The notes under the pieces: generated by a model
Told to the model about the DNA's origin: nothing
Seen by the model: only the letters and a program-made list of their open reading frames with translations
Databases searched by the model: none
From: Streptomyces lydicus
Lineage (GTDB): Bacteria; Actinomycetota; Actinomycetes; Streptomycetales; Streptomycetaceae
Direction of reading: 5' to 3'
Assembly (NCBI RefSeq): GCF_000717345.1
Contig: NZ_JNZA01000022.1
Coordinates: 66,956 to 130,955, forward strand
Length of the DNA: 64,000 nucleotides
Translations under genes and position numbers: made by a program
Part shown: positions 33,675 through 43,479 of the stretch, piece after piece
Layout of the letters: the number at the start of each line of letters is the position of its first letter
How positions within the stretch are numbered: position 1 is the stretch's first letter

Positions 33675-34922
33675 TCACGGGGACGGCGGCCGGCCGGACC
33701 CGTGCGGCGCGATCGCCAGGATGGCCACGTCGTCGTGGAAGACCCGGGTGTGGCGGGGCAGGTCCGTGTTGAGGAAGTCGATGACCTCGTCGGGGCCGGG
33801 GGCGGCGCCGTCGCCGAAGCGGTGCCGGAGGCGGTCGAGGAGCGGGTAGAAGGTGCCGTCGTGGTCGCGGGCCTCGATCAGGCCGTCGGTGCACAGCAGG
33901 AGGACATCGCCGGGGGCGAAGGGGTGGGTGTAGGCGACGGGCTCCTCGTCGGCGAGGGTGCCGAGGCCCAGCGGGAGGGCCGGCGGGCCGGTGAGGGCGG
34001 TGACCCGGCCGCCGGAGATCAGTACCGGTTCGATGTGGCCGTGGTTGACGATCGTCACCCGGCCGGCCGGGGCGTCGTACTCGACCAGGGCGGCGGTGAC
34101 GAACAGTTCGTTGTCGCGCAGCTCGTCGGCCTCCCGGGCCATCCGCCGCTCCATACGGGCCGCGACGGCCAGCAGGTCACCGTCGTCGTGGGCGGCCTCG
34201 CGGAAGCTGCCGAGGAGGGCGGCGACCGTGCGGACGGCCTTCAGCCCCTTGCCGCGGACGTCACCGATGAGCGCGCGCTCGCCGGCCTCGGTGGCGCGGA
34301 TGTCGTACAGGTCCCCGCCGACCATGGTGCCGACCTCGCCGGAGCGGTAGAGACCGGCCGCGAGGACGCTGCCGACCTCGTGCGGCACCGGGCGCAGCAG
34401 GGTGCGCATCAGCGCCTCGGCCACCGAGTGGGCGCGCACCAGGTGCCGCTCCTGGCGCTGCCGGTGGGCGGCCAGCGCGACGCCGAGCAGGCCGACCAGG
34501 AAGGTGTCGATGTAGGCGGCCACGTGGTGGGTCTCCCACAGCTGGTGGAGGTTGTGGCCGGTGCAGCACGGCGTGCCGGCCACCACGCCCTCCAGGACGA
34601 GCGCGCAGAGCGTGACGGCGGCGACGCCGAGGGGGCCGAGGGTGTAGGCGGCGACCATGGGCAGCGCGATCAGCAGGAAGCTCACCGCCCAGTCCGTGGG
34701 GGTCAGGGTCTCCAGCACCATGACGAACACGAGGTAGGCGAGCGGCAGCCAGCGCATCCACGCGGGGCGCCGGGGCACCTCGAAGCCGCTGTTGTCCACG
34801 GTCCCCGCGCGCGTCCCGGCCGGGCGGCCCCGGTCCGGCCGGCGCTCGCGAGGGATCCGTTCGAGCGCCGGCTCACCCGGTCCCGATCTGTACACACGGG
34901 CTCCTGATACGGCCGTGATCAA
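33675..34922 (-). CDS. Membrane PP2C/SpoIIE-type protein phosphatase
   Basis: 415 residues. About four to five membrane helices lie at residues 55-160. The SpoIIE domain (about 180-405) has the metal-binding GTMVGGDLYDI, IGDVRGKG, VNHGH and LLLCTDGLIEAR. Such phosphatases act on anti-anti-sigma factors. The ATPase at 9814 is a possible but unproven partner type. It converges on the membrane-anchored protein. Confidence 0.9.
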   Translation of the reverse strand: MITAVSGARVYRSGPGEPALERIPRERRPDRGRPAGTRAGTVDNSGFEVPRRPAWMRWLPLAYLVFVMVLETLTPTDWAVSFLLIALPMVAAYTLGPLGVAAVTLCALVLEGVVAGTPCCTGHNLHQLWETHHVAAYIDTFLVGLLGVALAAHRQRQERHLVRAHSVAEALMRTLLRPVPHEVGSVLAAGLYRSGEVGTMVGGDLYDIRATEAGERALIGDVRGKGLKAVRTVAALLGSFREAAHDDGDLLAVAARMERRMAREADELRDNELFVTAALVEYDAPAGRVTIVNHGHIEPVLISGGRVTALTGPPALPLGLGTLADEEPVAYTHPFAPGDVLLLCTDGLIEARDHDGTFYPLLDRLRHRFGDGAAPGPDEVIDFLNTDLPRHTRVFHDDVAILAIAPHGSGRPPSP

Positions 34923-35009
34923 GAACCTCAGCCTCGCGTGCCCGGTGGGCCGGGCCCCGCCATTACTCCGTCGGCGGGCGTGGCCCGGGACCCGGCCGGT
35001 GCGCGGCGG

Positions 35010-35828
35010 TCAGGGCAGCGGGAAGGGCAGCTCGATGCCCGCGAGGGTGTCGGGGCAGCCGCAGGTGCGCTCCTTGGGGAGCCGGTCGAGGGTTTCCAGG
35101 ACCAGGGCGCGCAGCCGCTCGGTGTTCTGGGCGAAGACCTTGAAGACCTCTTCTTGGGAGACGCCCTGGTGTGCGTCGATGCCCGCGTCGAGGTCGGTGA
35201 CGAGAGCCACCGCGGTGTAGCAGAGGGCGAGTTCGCGGGCGAGCACCGCCTCGGGGTGCCCGGTCATGTTGACCAGCGACCAGCCCGCGGCGGCGTACCA
35301 CTGCGACTCGGCCCGGGTGGAGAACCGCGGCCCCTGGATGACGACCATGGTGCCGCCGTCCGTCGCCCCGGCGCCGGTCGCGGCGGCCGCCTCCAGCACC
35401 GCCTCCCTGCCGTGGGCGCAGTAGGGGTCGGAGAACGAGACGTGCACCGCGCCCTCCTCGTAGAAGGTCTGGAGCCGGCCGCTCGTACGGTCCACCAGCT
35501 GGTCGGGGACGACGACGGAGCCGGGGCCCAGCTCGGGGCGGAGCGAGCCGACCGCGCACGGGGCCAGGATCTGGCGGACGCCCAGCGAGCGCAGCGCCCA
35601 GAGGTTCGCGCGGTAGTTGATCCGGTGCGGCGGCAGGGCGTGGCCGCTTCCGTGGCGCGGCAGGAAGGCGACCCGGCGGCCGCCGATCTCGCTGAGGGTG
35701 ATCGCGTCTGACGGTTCGCCGTAGGGGGTGTCGACGGTGTGGCGCTCGGCGTCCGCGAGGAGTTCGTAGAAGCCGCTGCCGCCGATCACGGCGAGCTCGG
35801 CGGTGGGGGTGGTTGCGGTGCTGGTCAT
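35010..35828 (-). CDS. mtnP: 5'-methylthioadenosine phosphorylase
   Basis: 272 residues. PNP/MTAP family II motifs are LAVIGGSGFYELL, the phosphate-site FLPRHGSGHALPPHRINYRANLWALR (split at 35600-35680), QGPRFSTRAES and NMTGHPEAVLARE. It cleaves MTA to adenine and methylthioribose-1-phosphate. It could also take 5'-deoxyadenosine, which radical SAM enzymes release. Last gene of the five-gene minus-strand operon headed by the NRPS, 14 bases after mtnC. Confidence 0.92.
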   Translation of the reverse strand: MTSTATTPTAELAVIGGSGFYELLADAERHTVDTPYGEPSDAITLSEIGGRRVAFLPRHGSGHALPPHRINYRANLWALRSLGVRQILAPCAVGSLRPELGPGSVVVPDQLVDRTSGRLQTFYEEGAVHVSFSDPYCAHGREAVLEAAAATGAGATDGGTMVVIQGPRFSTRAESQWYAAAGWSLVNMTGHPEAVLARELALCYTAVALVTDLDAGIDAHQGVSQEEVFKVFAQNTERLRALVLETLDRLPKERTCGCPDTLAGIELPFPLP

Positions 35829-35842
35829 GTGTCCTGTCCGGG

Positions 35843-36592
35843 TCAGGGTGCCGCGGGGGCGGGAGCGTGCTCGGGGTCGGGGTCGGGGTCGGTGGGCAGG
35901 TGCAGTGCGGTCAGGTCGCCGAGGACGGGGTGGCCGTCGACGGCGGTGCCGCGGGGGTCGTCCGGGCGGCGTACGGCGAGGGTCTGCCAGCCGGCCTCGG
36001 CGGCGGCGTCCAGTTCGGCCGCCACGTCGCTGAGGAAGAGCGTGTGGCCGGGTGGCACCGCCAGGGCGCGGCTGATCGTGCGGTAGGAGCCCGGCTCGCG
36101 CTTGGGGCCGGCGGTGGTCAGGTCGAAGTAGCCGTCCAGCAGGCCGGTCAGGTCGCCGTGGTTGCTGTGGGCGAACCAGTTGCGCTGGGCGGCCGCCGAA
36201 CCGGAGGAGTAGATGTGGCGCTCGATGCCGGCGGCCTGCCAGCGGGCCAGCGCCTCCGGTACGTCGTCGTAGACGTGTCCGTGCAGGGAGCCGTCGGCGT
36301 AGCCCGCCGCCCAGATCTCGCCCTGCAGCGCCTTGAGCGGGGCCGCCTTGACGTCGGCGTCGGTCCAGGCGTGCAGCGCGGCGACCGCGCCGGCCTCGTC
36401 GAGGCCCGGTGTCCCGGTCGCGGTGCGGAGGTCGTCGAGGATGCGCGTCCACCGGGGTTCGCCACGGTGGGCGGCGAACCAGTCGGCGAAGCGCTCGCGC
36501 GCGTACGGGAAGAGCACCGTGTGGACGTGGTCGGCGGAGCCGGTGGTGCCCTCGATGTCCAGGACGACGGCGCGTACGGGGGCGCGGCTCAC
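35843..36592 (-). CDS. mtnC: Acireductone synthase (enolase-phosphatase E1)
   Basis: 249 residues of the HAD fold. Motif I VVLDIEGTTGS is diagnostic for this enzyme, then SSGSAAAQRNWF, the Lys of AGPKREPGSY, and FLSDVAAELDAA. It enolises and dephosphorylates the diketo-methylthiopentyl phosphate to acireductone. The GTG start shares GTGA with the mtnD stop. The last 25 residues are a Pro/Asp tail built from a short GGTCGG-type repeat. Confidence 0.93.
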   Translation of the reverse strand: MSRAPVRAVVLDIEGTTGSADHVHTVLFPYARERFADWFAAHRGEPRWTRILDDLRTATGTPGLDEAGAVAALHAWTDADVKAAPLKALQGEIWAAGYADGSLHGHVYDDVPEALARWQAAGIERHIYSSGSAAAQRNWFAHSNHGDLTGLLDGYFDLTTAGPKREPGSYRTISRALAVPPGHTLFLSDVAAELDAAAEAGWQTLAVRRPDDPRGTAVDGHPVLGDLTALHLPTDPDPDPEHAPAPAAP

Positions 36593-37182
36593 CGGGCCGC
36601 CGGCCGGTGCGCGGGGGCCACGAGCTCGTCGAGGGAGGGGAAGGAGCGGGCGAGGGGGTCGGCGGTGAAGTCCCCCACCCAGCCGTCCTCCTCCTCGAAG
36701 AAGCGGATGGCCGCGAAGTCGGGGCGGGTGCCCATGTCGAACCAGTGCCGGGTGCCGGCCGGCACCGACAGCAGGTCGCCCGCCTCGCAGACCGTGGCGA
36801 AGACCTTGTCGCCGAGGTGGAGGTAGAAGCAGCCGCGGCCGTGGGCGAAGAACCGCACCTCGTTCTCGGCGTGGCGGTGCTCCTCCAGGAAGGTGGTGCG
36901 GGCCTTGGCGGCCCGCGCGGCGCTTTCCGGGTCGGCGGACGGGTGCAGCCGGGCCACGTCCACGACACGGAAGCCGTGGCGGTCGCACAGCTCACGGACC
37001 TCCGCGCCATAGCGGTCCAGCAGCTCGTCGCTGTCGTCCTCCGGGGCGACCGGGCCGCGCACCGGCCAGTGGTTCAGCTCGACGCCGTGGCCGGCGAGTT
37101 CGCCGGCGATGGTGGCGGCGTCGGTGGTGCGCAGCAGCACGGTGCCCGGTGCGTCGTCCGGCATCAGCTGAAGGAGCGTCAT
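36589..37182 (-). CDS. mtnD: Acireductone dioxygenase
   Basis: 197 residues, cupin fold. The metal ligands are in EEHRHAENEVRFF (His, His, Glu) and GTRHWFDMG (His). With iron it cleaves acireductone to 2-oxo-4-methylthiobutyrate and formate. The ATG overlaps the mtnAB stop (ATGA) and its stop overlaps the mtnC start (GTGA), so translation is coupled both ways. Confidence 0.93.
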   Translation of the reverse strand: MTLLQLMPDDAPGTVLLRTTDAATIAGELAGHGVELNHWPVRGPVAPEDDSDELLDRYGAEVRELCDRHGFRVVDVARLHPSADPESAARAAKARTTFLEEHRHAENEVRFFAHGRGCFYLHLGDKVFATVCEAGDLLSVPAGTRHWFDMGTRPDFAAIRFFEEEDGWVGDFTADPLARSFPSLDELVAPAHRPAAR

Positions 37183-38903
37183 GCGGTCTGTCCCTCCCAG
37201 GGCGTGGTCTCGACCGCGGTCTCGGGCGAGACCGCGGCGGCCCGGGCCGGCCAGTTGCCGGCGTCGAGCAGCACGAGTTGGCAGATCGCCTCCAGGCACT
37301 CCAGCCGGTTGCGCGCCTGCGCCAGGTCGCGGCCCCAGACCGTGACCCCGTGCTCGGCGATGAGCAGCGCGGGCGGAGCGTCCGGCCGGTCCCGCAGGTG
37401 GGCCGCCACCTCGGTGGCTATCCTCCCGACATCCGCGTGGTTGGGGAAGACGGGAATTTCGGTGCCGGACGGATCGGCGAGGCCCAGGCCCTTGAGGAGT
37501 TCGAAGTCGCGCAGCGGCAGCCCGGTCCGGCCGGTCCCGGCCGCTTCCCGGGCCCAACGGCCGGCCACCGCCGTCGTGTAGGGGGCGTGCACGTGGATGA
37601 CGGCCCGGGCGTCGGTGGTGCGGTACACCGCGGCGTGGATGGCGGTCTCCGCGGAGGCCCGGGGGCCGTCGGGGTCGACCGGCTGTGCGGTCCCGGCGTC
37701 CACGGCGACCATGTCACGGCCGGTCAGCTCGCCCTTGTCCCGCCCGCTGGCGGTGATCAGCGCGGTCGGCCCGGCGGGGTCCGGGCGGACGGATATGTTG
37801 CCCGATGTGCCGGGCATCCAGCCGCGCTCGTAGAGGGTGCGGGCCATGGCGGCCACCGCGTCGCCGAGCCGGTTCGCGTCGAGGAGTTCCGCGGGCTCCG
37901 CGCGCGGCCGGACGACCCGGCTCTCGGAGACGATCGCGGTGATCAGTTCGGCCGGGGTGACGTCGAAGGCGGGGTTGAAGACGGCGGTTCCGGCCGGGGC
38001 CACCGGGGCGCCGGCGCATTCGGTGACCTCCGCCGCCCCGCGCTCCTCGATCTTGATCCCGGCACCGGTCGCCAGGTCGGGGTCCCGGGTGGACTCGGGC
38101 GCGATCACCAGGAACGGGACCGCGCTGCGGGCGGCGGCCACCGCGATGCCGTACGTGCCGATCTTGTTCGCCACGTCCCCGTTGGCGGCTATGCGGTCGG
38201 CGCCGACCAGGACGCAGTCCACCATGCCGGTGGCGAGCGCGGCGGCGGCGGCCGAGTCGACGCACAGCCGGTGGGGTACGCCCGCCTCGCGCAGTTCCCA
38301 GGCGGTGAGGCGGGCACCCTGGAGCAGCGGCCGGGTCTCGTCGACGAGGACCTCGGCCACCCGCCCCCGGGCGGCGAGTTCGAGGATCACGCCGAGGGCG
38401 GTGCCGATCGCGGTGGTGGCCAGCCGCCCGGTGTTGCAGTGGGTGAGCAGCCGCAGCGGCCGGTCGGGCAGCAGGCCGACGAGCAGGTCCGCCGCGCGCC
38501 GCACCATCGCCCCGTTCACCTCCGCGTCCTCGCGCAGCATGGCCAGCCCCTCGTCGAGGACGGCCCGGTGGCCCTCGTCGAGGCGGGTGAGCACCCGGCG
38601 GACGGCCCACTCCAGGTTGACCGCGGTCGGGCGGGCCGCCACCAGGCGGCGGGCGTCCTCGCGCACCGCCGCCCGGTCGACGCCGCCGCCGGGCAGTTGG
38701 TGGCGCAGCGCGGACAGGGCCACGCCGAGGGCGCCCGCCAGGCCGATGGCGGGTGCGCCGCGGACGGCGAGGGTGGAGACGGCCTCGATGACCTCGTCCA
38801 CCGTGCGCAGCCGGAGCTGCCGGGTGGCGTGCGGCAGGACGCGCTGATCGATGGTGACGATCGCGCCGTCCTCCCAGGAGAGCGAGGGCTGTTGGGCGTT
38901 CAC
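37179..38903 (-). CDS. mtnA-mtnB: MtnA-MtnB fusion: MTR-1-P isomerase / MTRu-1-P dehydratase
   Basis: 574 residues. The isomerase half (about 1-345) has [43 protein letters not shown] and [18 protein letters not shown]. The second half (about 365-560) is a class II aldolase-fold dehydratase with GTSGNISVR, the zinc-type [12 protein letters not shown] and [11 protein letters not shown]. These are usually separate proteins. The GTG at 38903 shares GTGA with the stop of the Hpg-activating NRPS, a strong sign that methionine salvage is co-expressed with peptide synthesis. Confidence 0.93.
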   Translation of the reverse strand: MNAQQPSLSWEDGAIVTIDQRVLPHATRQLRLRTVDEVIEAVSTLAVRGAPAIGLAGALGVALSALRHQLPGGGVDRAAVREDARRLVAARPTAVNLEWAVRRVLTRLDEGHRAVLDEGLAMLREDAEVNGAMVRRAADLLVGLLPDRPLRLLTHCNTGRLATTAIGTALGVILELAARGRVAEVLVDETRPLLQGARLTAWELREAGVPHRLCVDSAAAAALATGMVDCVLVGADRIAANGDVANKIGTYGIAVAAARSAVPFLVIAPESTRDPDLATGAGIKIEERGAAEVTECAGAPVAPAGTAVFNPAFDVTPAELITAIVSESRVVRPRAEPAELLDANRLGDAVAAMARTLYERGWMPGTSGNISVRPDPAGPTALITASGRDKGELTGRDMVAVDAGTAQPVDPDGPRASAETAIHAAVYRTTDARAVIHVHAPYTTAVAGRWAREAAGTGRTGLPLRDFELLKGLGLADPSGTEIPVFPNHADVGRIATEVAAHLRDRPDAPPALLIAEHGVTVWGRDLAQARNRLECLEAICQLVLLDAGNWPARAAAVSPETAVETTPWEGQTA

Positions 38904-41900
38904 GGGGACTCCAGGGGTTCGGTGGCCTTCAGCGCGGCCTCGATGACCGGTCCGGCCTCCGCCAAGGCGTCCGCCGTGACGATGCCGGTGTGGTCGCAGG
39001 CGACGGCGTAGCTGTCCACCCGGCCACCGAGGAGCGGATGCCAGACCTCGGATGCGGGGCCCGCGGGGTGTTTCGGGGCCGCCGCGTCGAGGAAGAGCAC
39101 CTGCCCGGGGTATCTGCCCGGCCGGTGCTCCGCCAACGCGCGCACATTGTGCTGCGCGATCCGGAGCAGGGTGCCGACGGCCCGGTCGTCGAGGGAACCG
39201 AGGGCGCTGCCGGCCGCGCGCAGGGCGGCCGCGAGTGCCGCAGCTCCGGGGAGGCCGCCCTCGTACGGCGGTTCCGGCGCGGTGATGCCGTCCAGGGCGA
39301 GCGGGACCAGGGCGCCCGCGTCGAGCGAGGTGCCCCAGCCGAGCACGTCGCCGGGGAAGGCGTCGAGCAGCACCAGCAGGGCCGGCGCCGCACCCCGCAC
39401 CGCCAGGTCGACCGCCATCTGCTGGGCGACCGTGCCGCCGAAGGACCAACCGGCCAGGATGTACGGGCCGTTCGGACAGATCTCACGCAGTCGCTCCAGA
39501 TAGCCGGCGGCGAGCTCGCGGACCGTACGGGGGCCGGGCGCCCGGTCCGCGGTGAGCCGGGGGTCCTGCAGCGCGTGGACCGGGTGGCCGGCCGGTATGT
39601 GCCGCAGCAGTGCCGCGTAACACCAGCTCAGGCCGTTTGCCGCGGGGATCAGGAAGACCGGGGTGCGCTCGCCCTCGGCGCGGAAGGTGAGGACCTCGCC
39701 GAGGCCCTCCCCGTCGGTGCCCTTGTCCAGCAGGGCGCTCAGTCCGGCGACGGTCGGCGCCCGGAAGACGTCCGGTACGCCGATGTCCACGCCGAGCGCG
39801 GAGCGGATCCGGTGTGCCAGGCGGGTGGCCAGCAGGGAGTGCCCGCCGAGTTCGAAGAAGCCGTCGTCGATGCCGACCTGGGGGATGCCGAGGACCTCGG
39901 CGAACAGCCGGCACAGGACGGATTCGCGGGGCCCGCGCGGGGCCCGGCCGCCGTCGGCCGCCGCGAACCGGGGAGCGGGCAGCGCCCGTCGGTCGAGCTT
40001 CCCGTTGGCGGTCAGCGGGAGGGCGTCGAGCGTCATCAGCGCCGCGGGCACCATGTAGTCGGGCAGCCGGTCGGCGAGCCGGGCGCGGAGTGCGGTGATG
40101 TCCACCGGGGGCCCGGCCGGTTCCGGCACCACGTAGCCGACCAGCAGTTTGTCGCCGGTCCGGTCCTCGTGGACGGCGACCGTGGCCTGGCCGACGCCGG
40201 GCAGTGCGCTCAACGCGGCCTCGACCTCGGCGGGTTCGACGCGGAAGCCGCGGATCTTGACCTGGTCGTCGGCCCGTCCGAGGAAGACGAGCCGGCCGTG
40301 GGCATCCCAGCGGACCAGGTCCCCGGTGCGGTACATCCGCTCGCCGGGGCCGCCGAACGGGCAGGCCACGAAGCGCTCGGCGGTCAGCGCGGCCCGCCCG
40401 GTGTAGCCGCGAGCCAGCCCGGCGCCGGCCAGGTACAGCTCGCCGGGCACCCCGGCGGGCACCGGCCGCAGCGCCTCGTCCAGCACGTAGGCGCGGGTGT
40501 TGTCCATCGGGTGGCCCAACGTGACGCGCCCGCCGGCCCGTTCGCCGGGCTGCCAGGACGTCTGGGTGACGCACAGGGTGGTCTCGGTGGGCCCGTACAG
40601 CGCCCGTACGACGGTGTCCGGGCAGGCCGCCCGCACCCGGTCGACGGCCTGGCCGGAGACCGCGTCGCCGCCGGTCAGCACCTCGCGCACGGAGGCGAAG
40701 CAGCCGGCGTGGTCCTCCGCCACGGTACGGAACAGGCCGGCGGTCAGATGGACATGGGTGATCCGGTGCCGGTCGATCAGCCCGGCGAGGGCGTCCCCGT
40801 CGGTGGCGCCCGGCGGTGCGACCACCACGCAGCCGCCGGACAGCAGCGTCACCCAGATCTCGTAGGTGGCGGCGTCGAAGGCGTGCGGGGCGTGGAAGAG
40901 CACCCGGTCGCCCGGGCCGAGGCCCCAGCAGGCGTCGCGGGCCAGGTCCAGTACGCCCTGGTGCGTGGTGCCGATGCCCTTCGGCTCGCCGGTCGACCCC
41001 GAGGTGTACATGACGTAGGCGAGCTGGTCGGGGTGGACGTCCGGCAGCCCGGCCGGATGCGTGGCGTCGTCCGCGGCCGGTGCGCCGACGGTCAGGACGG
41101 TGTGCCGCCCGGCGGTGGCCGGATGGCCGCGGAACGCCTCGTCCACCAGCAGCACCGGACTGCCGGCCTCCTCGACGGCCGCCCGCATCCGCGTCACGGG
41201 GTGGGCGGCGTGCAGCGGCAGGTAGGCGGCGCCGGCCTTCAGGACGGCGAGCTGCGCCACCACCAGGTCCGCGGACCGCTCCATGAGGAGCGGGACCGGT
41301 GCGTCGGCGGACACCCCGGCCGCGACCAGCCGGCGCGCCAACCGCTCGGCCCGTGCCGCGAGTTCGGAGTAGGTGAGGGTGGTGCCGGCGTCGATCACGG
41401 CGGTGGCGTCGGGAGCGGTGGCCGCCCGGGCGTCGAAGGCGGTGACGAGCGAGCCCGGCGCGGACGGCCGGACGGCGCCCTGCCACTGCCGGGTCACCTG
41501 CGTCAGCTCCGCGTCGGCGAGCAGGTCCAGCTCACCGACCGGCCGGTCCGGGTCGGCAGCGGCCCGGTCCAGCAGCCGGAGCAGCCGCTCGCCGAGCGTC
41601 CGTGCGGTGGACTCGTCGAACAGGGCGCTGCTGTACGTCAGGGAGAGCTCCAGCAGGTCCTCGTCGGGACGCTCGTCGAACGCGAACTCCAGGTCGAACT
41701 TGGCGCCCTGGGCCCGTGCCCGGTCCGTGACGCACGTCGTCCCGGCGAGGTCCAGGCCGAGGTCGCCGCCGTACGCCCAGGAGAGCATCACCTGGAAGAG
41801 GGGGTGGCGGGCGAGCGAGCGGGGCGGCTGGAGCTCCTCGACGAGCCGGTCGAAGGGCAGGTCCTGGTGGCGGAAGGCCGCCAGGTCGGCCTCCCGGACC

Positions 41901-43129
41901 CGGGCGAGCAGCTCGCCGAAGGCGGGGTTGCCGGAGGTGTCGGTGCGCAGCACGAGCGTGTTGACGAAGAAGCCGGCCACCTCGTCGAGGAGTTCGTCGC
42001 CGCGCCCGGACACGACCGTGCCCAGCGGGATGTCGGTGCCCGCGCCCATCCGGGTCAGCAGTGTCGCCAACGCCGCCTGCACCACCATGAGTTCGGTTGC
42101 GTGGCCGGCGCGGGCCAGCCGCTTCACCCCTGCCCGGGTGGGTTCGCCGACGGGCAGCCGCAGGGTGCCGTACGCGGAGCCGGCCCGGGCCGGACGGGGG
42201 CGGTCGGCGGGCAGCGGCAGCTCCTCGGGCAGCTCGCGCAGCGCGGTGCGCCAGTGGGCTAGCGCGCGGGCGGCCGCGCTGCCGGGTACGGACTCCTCGT
42301 CGAGCCAGGCCCGCTGCCACAGCGCGAAGTCCGCGTACTGGACCGGCAGCGGCTGCCACTGCGGGTCCCGGCCGCGGCGCCGCGCGGCGTAGGCGACGGA
42401 CAGGTCCCGGCCGAGGCGGCTCACCGACCAGCCGTCGCAGGCGATGTGGTGGGCTACCAGGACCAGCACGGAGCGGTCCGGTGCGGTGGTGAACAGCTCG
42501 GCGTACAGCGGGAGTTCGGCGGTCAGGTCGAAGACGTGCGCCTCGGCGGCGGCGACCGCCGCGGGCAGCTCGGCCGGGGTGCAGGCGGTCACCGGCAGGT
42601 CCGTGCGGGCCTGGTCCGGGGGCAGGACGCGCGAGGCCGGCTCGCCGTCGCGCTCACCGAACAGCGTCCGCAACGCCTCGTGCCGGGCGACGACATCGCC
42701 GAGCGCGGCGGCCAGCGCCTCCTCGTCCACCATGCCCTCGATCCGGGTGACCACCGGCACGTTGTAGGTCGCGCTCGGCCCCTCCAGTCGGTCCAGGAAC
42801 CACAGACCGCGCTGGCCGGAGGAGAGCGGTACCGACGGCGGGCGCGGTGCGACGCGCACCACGGGGCGCCGCGCGGGCTCCTCGCCGTCCAGGTGCCGGG
42901 CCAGGGCCGCCGCCGTCTGGCTGCGGAACAGCGCCCGGACGCCGATCTTGACGCCCAGGACCGCCCGGATCCGGTTGACCATCCGGACGGCCAGCATCGA
43001 CGTCCCGCCCAGGGCGAAGAAGTTGTCGTCGGCGCCGACGTCGGGGACGTCGAGGACCTCGGCGAAGAGACCGCGCAGGATCTCCTCCTGCGGACCGCGG
43101 GGCGCGGCGCCGGTACCGTCCAGTGTCAT
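38900..43129 (-). CDS. NRPS: T-C-A(Hpg)-T-TE termination module
   Basis: 1409 residues. Domain order: carrier ([10 protein letters not shown], about 40), condensation (HHIACDGWS, about 235; residues 95-545), adenylation ([11 protein letters not shown]; 565-1050), carrier ([10 protein letters not shown], about 1105), thioesterase (GWSFGG nucleophile; 1150-1400). Read by the GrsA positions, the specificity code is D-A-Y-H-L-G-L-L-C-K, which matches 4-hydroxyphenylglycine domains I know. The first carrier has no adenylation domain of its own, so it must be loaded in trans. It should take the upstream chain, add Hpg and release the product. First gene of the operon with mtnAB-D-C-P. Confidence 0.93.
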   Translation of the reverse strand: MTLDGTGAAPRGPQEEILRGLFAEVLDVPDVGADDNFFALGGTSMLAVRMVNRIRAVLGVKIGVRALFRSQTAAALARHLDGEEPARRPVVRVAPRPPSVPLSSGQRGLWFLDRLEGPSATYNVPVVTRIEGMVDEEALAAALGDVVARHEALRTLFGERDGEPASRVLPPDQARTDLPVTACTPAELPAAVAAAEAHVFDLTAELPLYAELFTTAPDRSVLVLVAHHIACDGWSVSRLGRDLSVAYAARRRGRDPQWQPLPVQYADFALWQRAWLDEESVPGSAAARALAHWRTALRELPEELPLPADRPRPARAGSAYGTLRLPVGEPTRAGVKRLARAGHATELMVVQAALATLLTRMGAGTDIPLGTVVSGRGDELLDEVAGFFVNTLVLRTDTSGNPAFGELLARVREADLAAFRHQDLPFDRLVEELQPPRSLARHPLFQVMLSWAYGGDLGLDLAGTTCVTDRARAQGAKFDLEFAFDERPDEDLLELSLTYSSALFDESTARTLGERLLRLLDRAAADPDRPVGELDLLADAELTQVTRQWQGAVRPSAPGSLVTAFDARAATAPDATAVIDAGTTLTYSELAARAERLARRLVAAGVSADAPVPLLMERSADLVVAQLAVLKAGAAYLPLHAAHPVTRMRAAVEEAGSPVLLVDEAFRGHPATAGRHTVLTVGAPAADDATHPAGLPDVHPDQLAYVMYTSGSTGEPKGIGTTHQGVLDLARDACWGLGPGDRVLFHAPHAFDAATYEIWVTLLSGGCVVVAPPGATDGDALAGLIDRHRITHVHLTAGLFRTVAEDHAGCFASVREVLTGGDAVSGQAVDRVRAACPDTVVRALYGPTETTLCVTQTSWQPGERAGGRVTLGHPMDNTRAYVLDEALRPVPAGVPGELYLAGAGLARGYTGRAALTAERFVACPFGGPGERMYRTGDLVRWDAHGRLVFLGRADDQVKIRGFRVEPAEVEAALSALPGVGQATVAVHEDRTGDKLLVGYVVPEPAGPPVDITALRARLADRLPDYMVPAALMTLDALPLTANGKLDRRALPAPRFAAADGGRAPRGPRESVLCRLFAEVLGIPQVGIDDGFFELGGHSLLATRLAHRIRSALGVDIGVPDVFRAPTVAGLSALLDKGTDGEGLGEVLTFRAEGERTPVFLIPAANGLSWCYAALLRHIPAGHPVHALQDPRLTADRAPGPRTVRELAAGYLERLREICPNGPYILAGWSFGGTVAQQMAVDLAVRGAAPALLVLLDAFPGDVLGWGTSLDAGALVPLALDGITAPEPPYEGGLPGAAALAAALRAAGSALGSLDDRAVGTLLRIAQHNVRALAEHRPGRYPGQVLFLDAAAPKHPAGPASEVWHPLLGGRVDSYAVACDHTGIVTADALAEAGPVIEAALKATEPLESP

Positions 43130-43370
43130 GGGAAGACCTCATCCGATGGGGTTCCGGTGGGGAGCGCGAGCGGGTCCGGTGGGAGTCCCGATCGGTCCGC
43201 GCCGCGGCCGGGGCGTTCCTCGCGTACTCGTCCCGTCGATGCACTCCCGATGCCCCCGAATGCGCTCTCCAGAAATACGAAGCGATACGAAGGGATGCGT
43301 GCGGATTTCGCGGAATGGCGCTTTCGGCGCCCATTGAACCCGCCCCGTCAAAGCCGCACAAGCACGGGAG

Positions 43371-43389
43371 GGTGTCCCGCCGGCGGGAC
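43371..43389. promoter_or_regulatory. Perfect palindrome upstream of the NRPS promoter, candidate LmbU site
   Basis: GGTGTCCCGCCGGCGGGAC contains a perfect 16-bp palindrome (43374-43389). It ends 12 bases before the -35 box of the plus-strand NRPS, an activator-like position. The same 19 bases recur at 52162-52180 in the LmbU-family gene. Its centre CGCCGGCG agrees with the palindrome I recall being proposed for LmbU. Confidence 0.72.
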
Positions 43390-43401
43390 GGCGGATGTTC
43401 C

Positions 43402-43431
43402 TTGACACTCATTCGGCCACCCGCCTACGTT
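43402..43431 (+). promoter_or_regulatory. Promoter of the A-T-C NRPS operon
   Basis: TTGACA (43402-43407), 18 bases, then TACGTT (43426-43431). This is close to the vegetative (HrdB) consensus and would start transcription about 40 bases before the ATG. Confidence 0.65.
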
Positions 43432-43479
43432 GCCGTTCGCCGCCACCCGAGGGTGGCGAAAGACCGCAGCGAAAGCCGA

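Larger units (their letters stand above)
43130..43479. other. Divergent promoter region between the two large NRPS genes
   Basis: 350 bases without a gene. It holds the 16-bp palindrome at 43374-43389 and a clear promoter toward the plus-strand NRPS. Toward the minus-strand NRPS, AAGCGATACGAAGGGAT-type repeated sequence (43278-43296) may be promoter DNA, but no clear -35/-10 pair is seen. Confidence 0.7.

Noticed and set aside
38990..42262. A 1090-codon open frame on the + strand
   Set aside because: It mirrors the minus-strand NRPS, whose domains and motifs are intact; GC-rich codon bias creates the shadow.
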